In this document: positions 63,151-64,000 of the stretch, in pieces | How positions within the stretch are numbered: the first letter of the stretch is position 1 | How the letters are laid out: every line of letters begins with the position of its first letter | Source of the DNA: Oscheius dolichura | Lineage: Eukaryota > Nematoda > Chromadorea > Rhabditida > Rhabditidae | Length of the DNA stretch: 64,000 nucleotides | Assembly (NCBI GenBank): GCA_932521035.1 | Contig: OW051497.1 | Coordinates: 4,402,001-4,466,000 of the forward strand | Direction: 5' to 3' | The notes under the pieces: generated by a model | Told to the model about the DNA's origin: nothing | Databases searched by the model: none | What the model saw: the letters and a program-made list of their open reading frames with translations, nothing else | Made by a program: the position numbers and the translations under genes

Positions 63151-63156
63151 AATAAA
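63151..63156 (+). terminator. Poly(A) signal of CCDC149 gene
   Basis: AATAAA immediately downstream of the TAA stop, between two convergent genes whose stops are only 60 bp apart. Confidence 0.6.
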
Positions 63157-63195
63157 TGATTTATGTACCGTATCTTTGGTGAGATCAGAAAATAG

Positions 63196-64000
63196 TCATT
63201 TTGGTTCGTTGCACCAATCGCCGAATTCGCCTTTCTGTACAAGGTGTTTCCAACAATAAGCCGGACCTCCTGCAAGAGATATAAACACGAAGAGAATGGG
63301 GCAAACCTTCTTGAGAGTTCACAAGCTCTCTTTTGAAATCGACACTTATTTTCATAAATAGCGCCATGTTGGTCGCAAACAGGCTCCCACTCTTCTCCAC
63401 AATTGTTGGAACAGCAACTTCCTGGAAGGAAACCACTACGTTGAGGAACCCAATTCTCCAACAAAATGAAGGACGTAAATCTAACCGTTATAATCAAACT
63501 GTATCAAGCTGTGAGGGTGGATCTTGTTGTGGATGCACTGTGTGTTTTGGAAGTGGCACATTGAAGCATGGGTACCTCCACGATTGTCACAAACAGAAGA
63601 TCCTCCTTTATGACACGCTTCGATGGAACAGCATTCACCTGGAATAAGTGTTTCTTCTAGACAGAGAAGTGCGGTACCTTTATGAACGACAGATATGGAT
63701 TTCTTGGCTGTTTTCTCAACTAGACATTGTTTCAATTCAAACTGACACAGACTAGCGTGGGTCTGTCCAAAGCTGTCACAAACTGTTCCTGTGGAAGAGA
63801 TTTTTGCCAAAACGGTATCATGAAAACTCACCAGAACTTTGGCATTCACCGTTTCGCAGCACACAACATTCTCCGGAATAAGCTAAAGATAGAGTCAGCC
63901 CCCTTCTTTCTGAATCGCATTGGGCTATTCTAAAATATGATAAGTACAAAAAGAGAGTGAGCTGACCGAAAGCGGCATAGATTTTCGTGTGTCACGTTTC
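63196..64000 (-). CDS. Secreted Kazal-like Cys-rich protein, 5' end outside window
   Basis: Three Kazal/follistatin-like repeats are visible, each opening with a double Cys. The order is GECC(VLRNGECQSSG)TVCDSFGQTHASLCQFE; then GECCSIEACHKGGSSVCDNR with GGTHASMCHFQNTQC; then GSCCSNNCGEEWEPVCDQHG with AIYENKCRFQKRACEL. The pattern C-x-VCD-x-x-G-x-(T/I)(H/Y)-x-(S/N)-x-C-x-(F)-x-x-x-C is the Kazal core. The last exon ends YCWKHLVQKGEFGDWCNEP. Introns are about 36-45 nt. Kazal domains usually act as serine-protease inhibitors or extracellular binding modules; the CC spacing differs from classical inhibitors. The N-terminus and any signal peptide lie beyond position 64000. Convergent with CCDC149. 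Confidence 0.75.

Overview
The window is nuclear DNA from a compact animal genome. All but one of the spliced genes are cut by very short GT-AG introns, mostly 35-50 nt and a few hundred nt at most. Most genes are animal families: claudin-like, ETS, PTF1a-type bHLH, MAP2K, SMYD, PI4K2, rootletin, calumenin, CCDC149, EB-module and Kazal-type secreted proteins. Several start codons sit 3-20 nt downstream of a splice-acceptor-like AG, which hints at spliced-leader trans-splicing. EB modules lean towards Ecdysozoa (nematode-like), but the clade cannot be fixed from the sequence. No CRISPR array, rRNA, tRNA or recognisable transposon was seen.

Left part (0-15 kb): a claudin-like four-TM gene (+) faces a run of minus-strand genes. 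These are a calmodulin-like EF-hand protein, an ERG/FLI/FEV-type ETS factor, an NUDT5-like Nudix hydrolase, a CRAL-TRIO/GOLD lipid-binding protein, a small one-TM protein, a stress-type MAP kinase kinase and a SMYD3-like methyltransferase.

Middle (15-36 kb): a type II phosphatidylinositol 4-kinase (+) covers 15.9-30.6 kb. One intron of 10.96 kb holds a complete rootletin-like gene on the opposite strand, with Gly/Pro-rich inserts in its coiled coil. Then come calumenin (+), a Cys-rich EB-module secreted protein (+) and a PTF1a/hlh-13-like bHLH gene (-) whose 3' end is only 44 bp from its convergent neighbour.

Right part (36-64 kb): one giant minus-strand gene (about 17.6 kb, roughly 5,000 codons) of unknown function has an AT-hook-like motif, a CtBP-binding-like motif, an acidic tail and several tandem repeat arrays, including six nearly identical 93-bp units. 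After a 2.7-kb non-coding stretch come a very His-rich protein gene (+), a CCDC149 orthologue (+) whose introns include five consecutive stop-free multiples of three, and the 3' part of a Kazal-like secreted protein (-), which runs off the window. Two genes point to cilia or centrosomes (rootletin, CCDC149) and several to signalling (MAP2K, PI4K2, ETS, bHLH). No shared pathway is evident from the layout.
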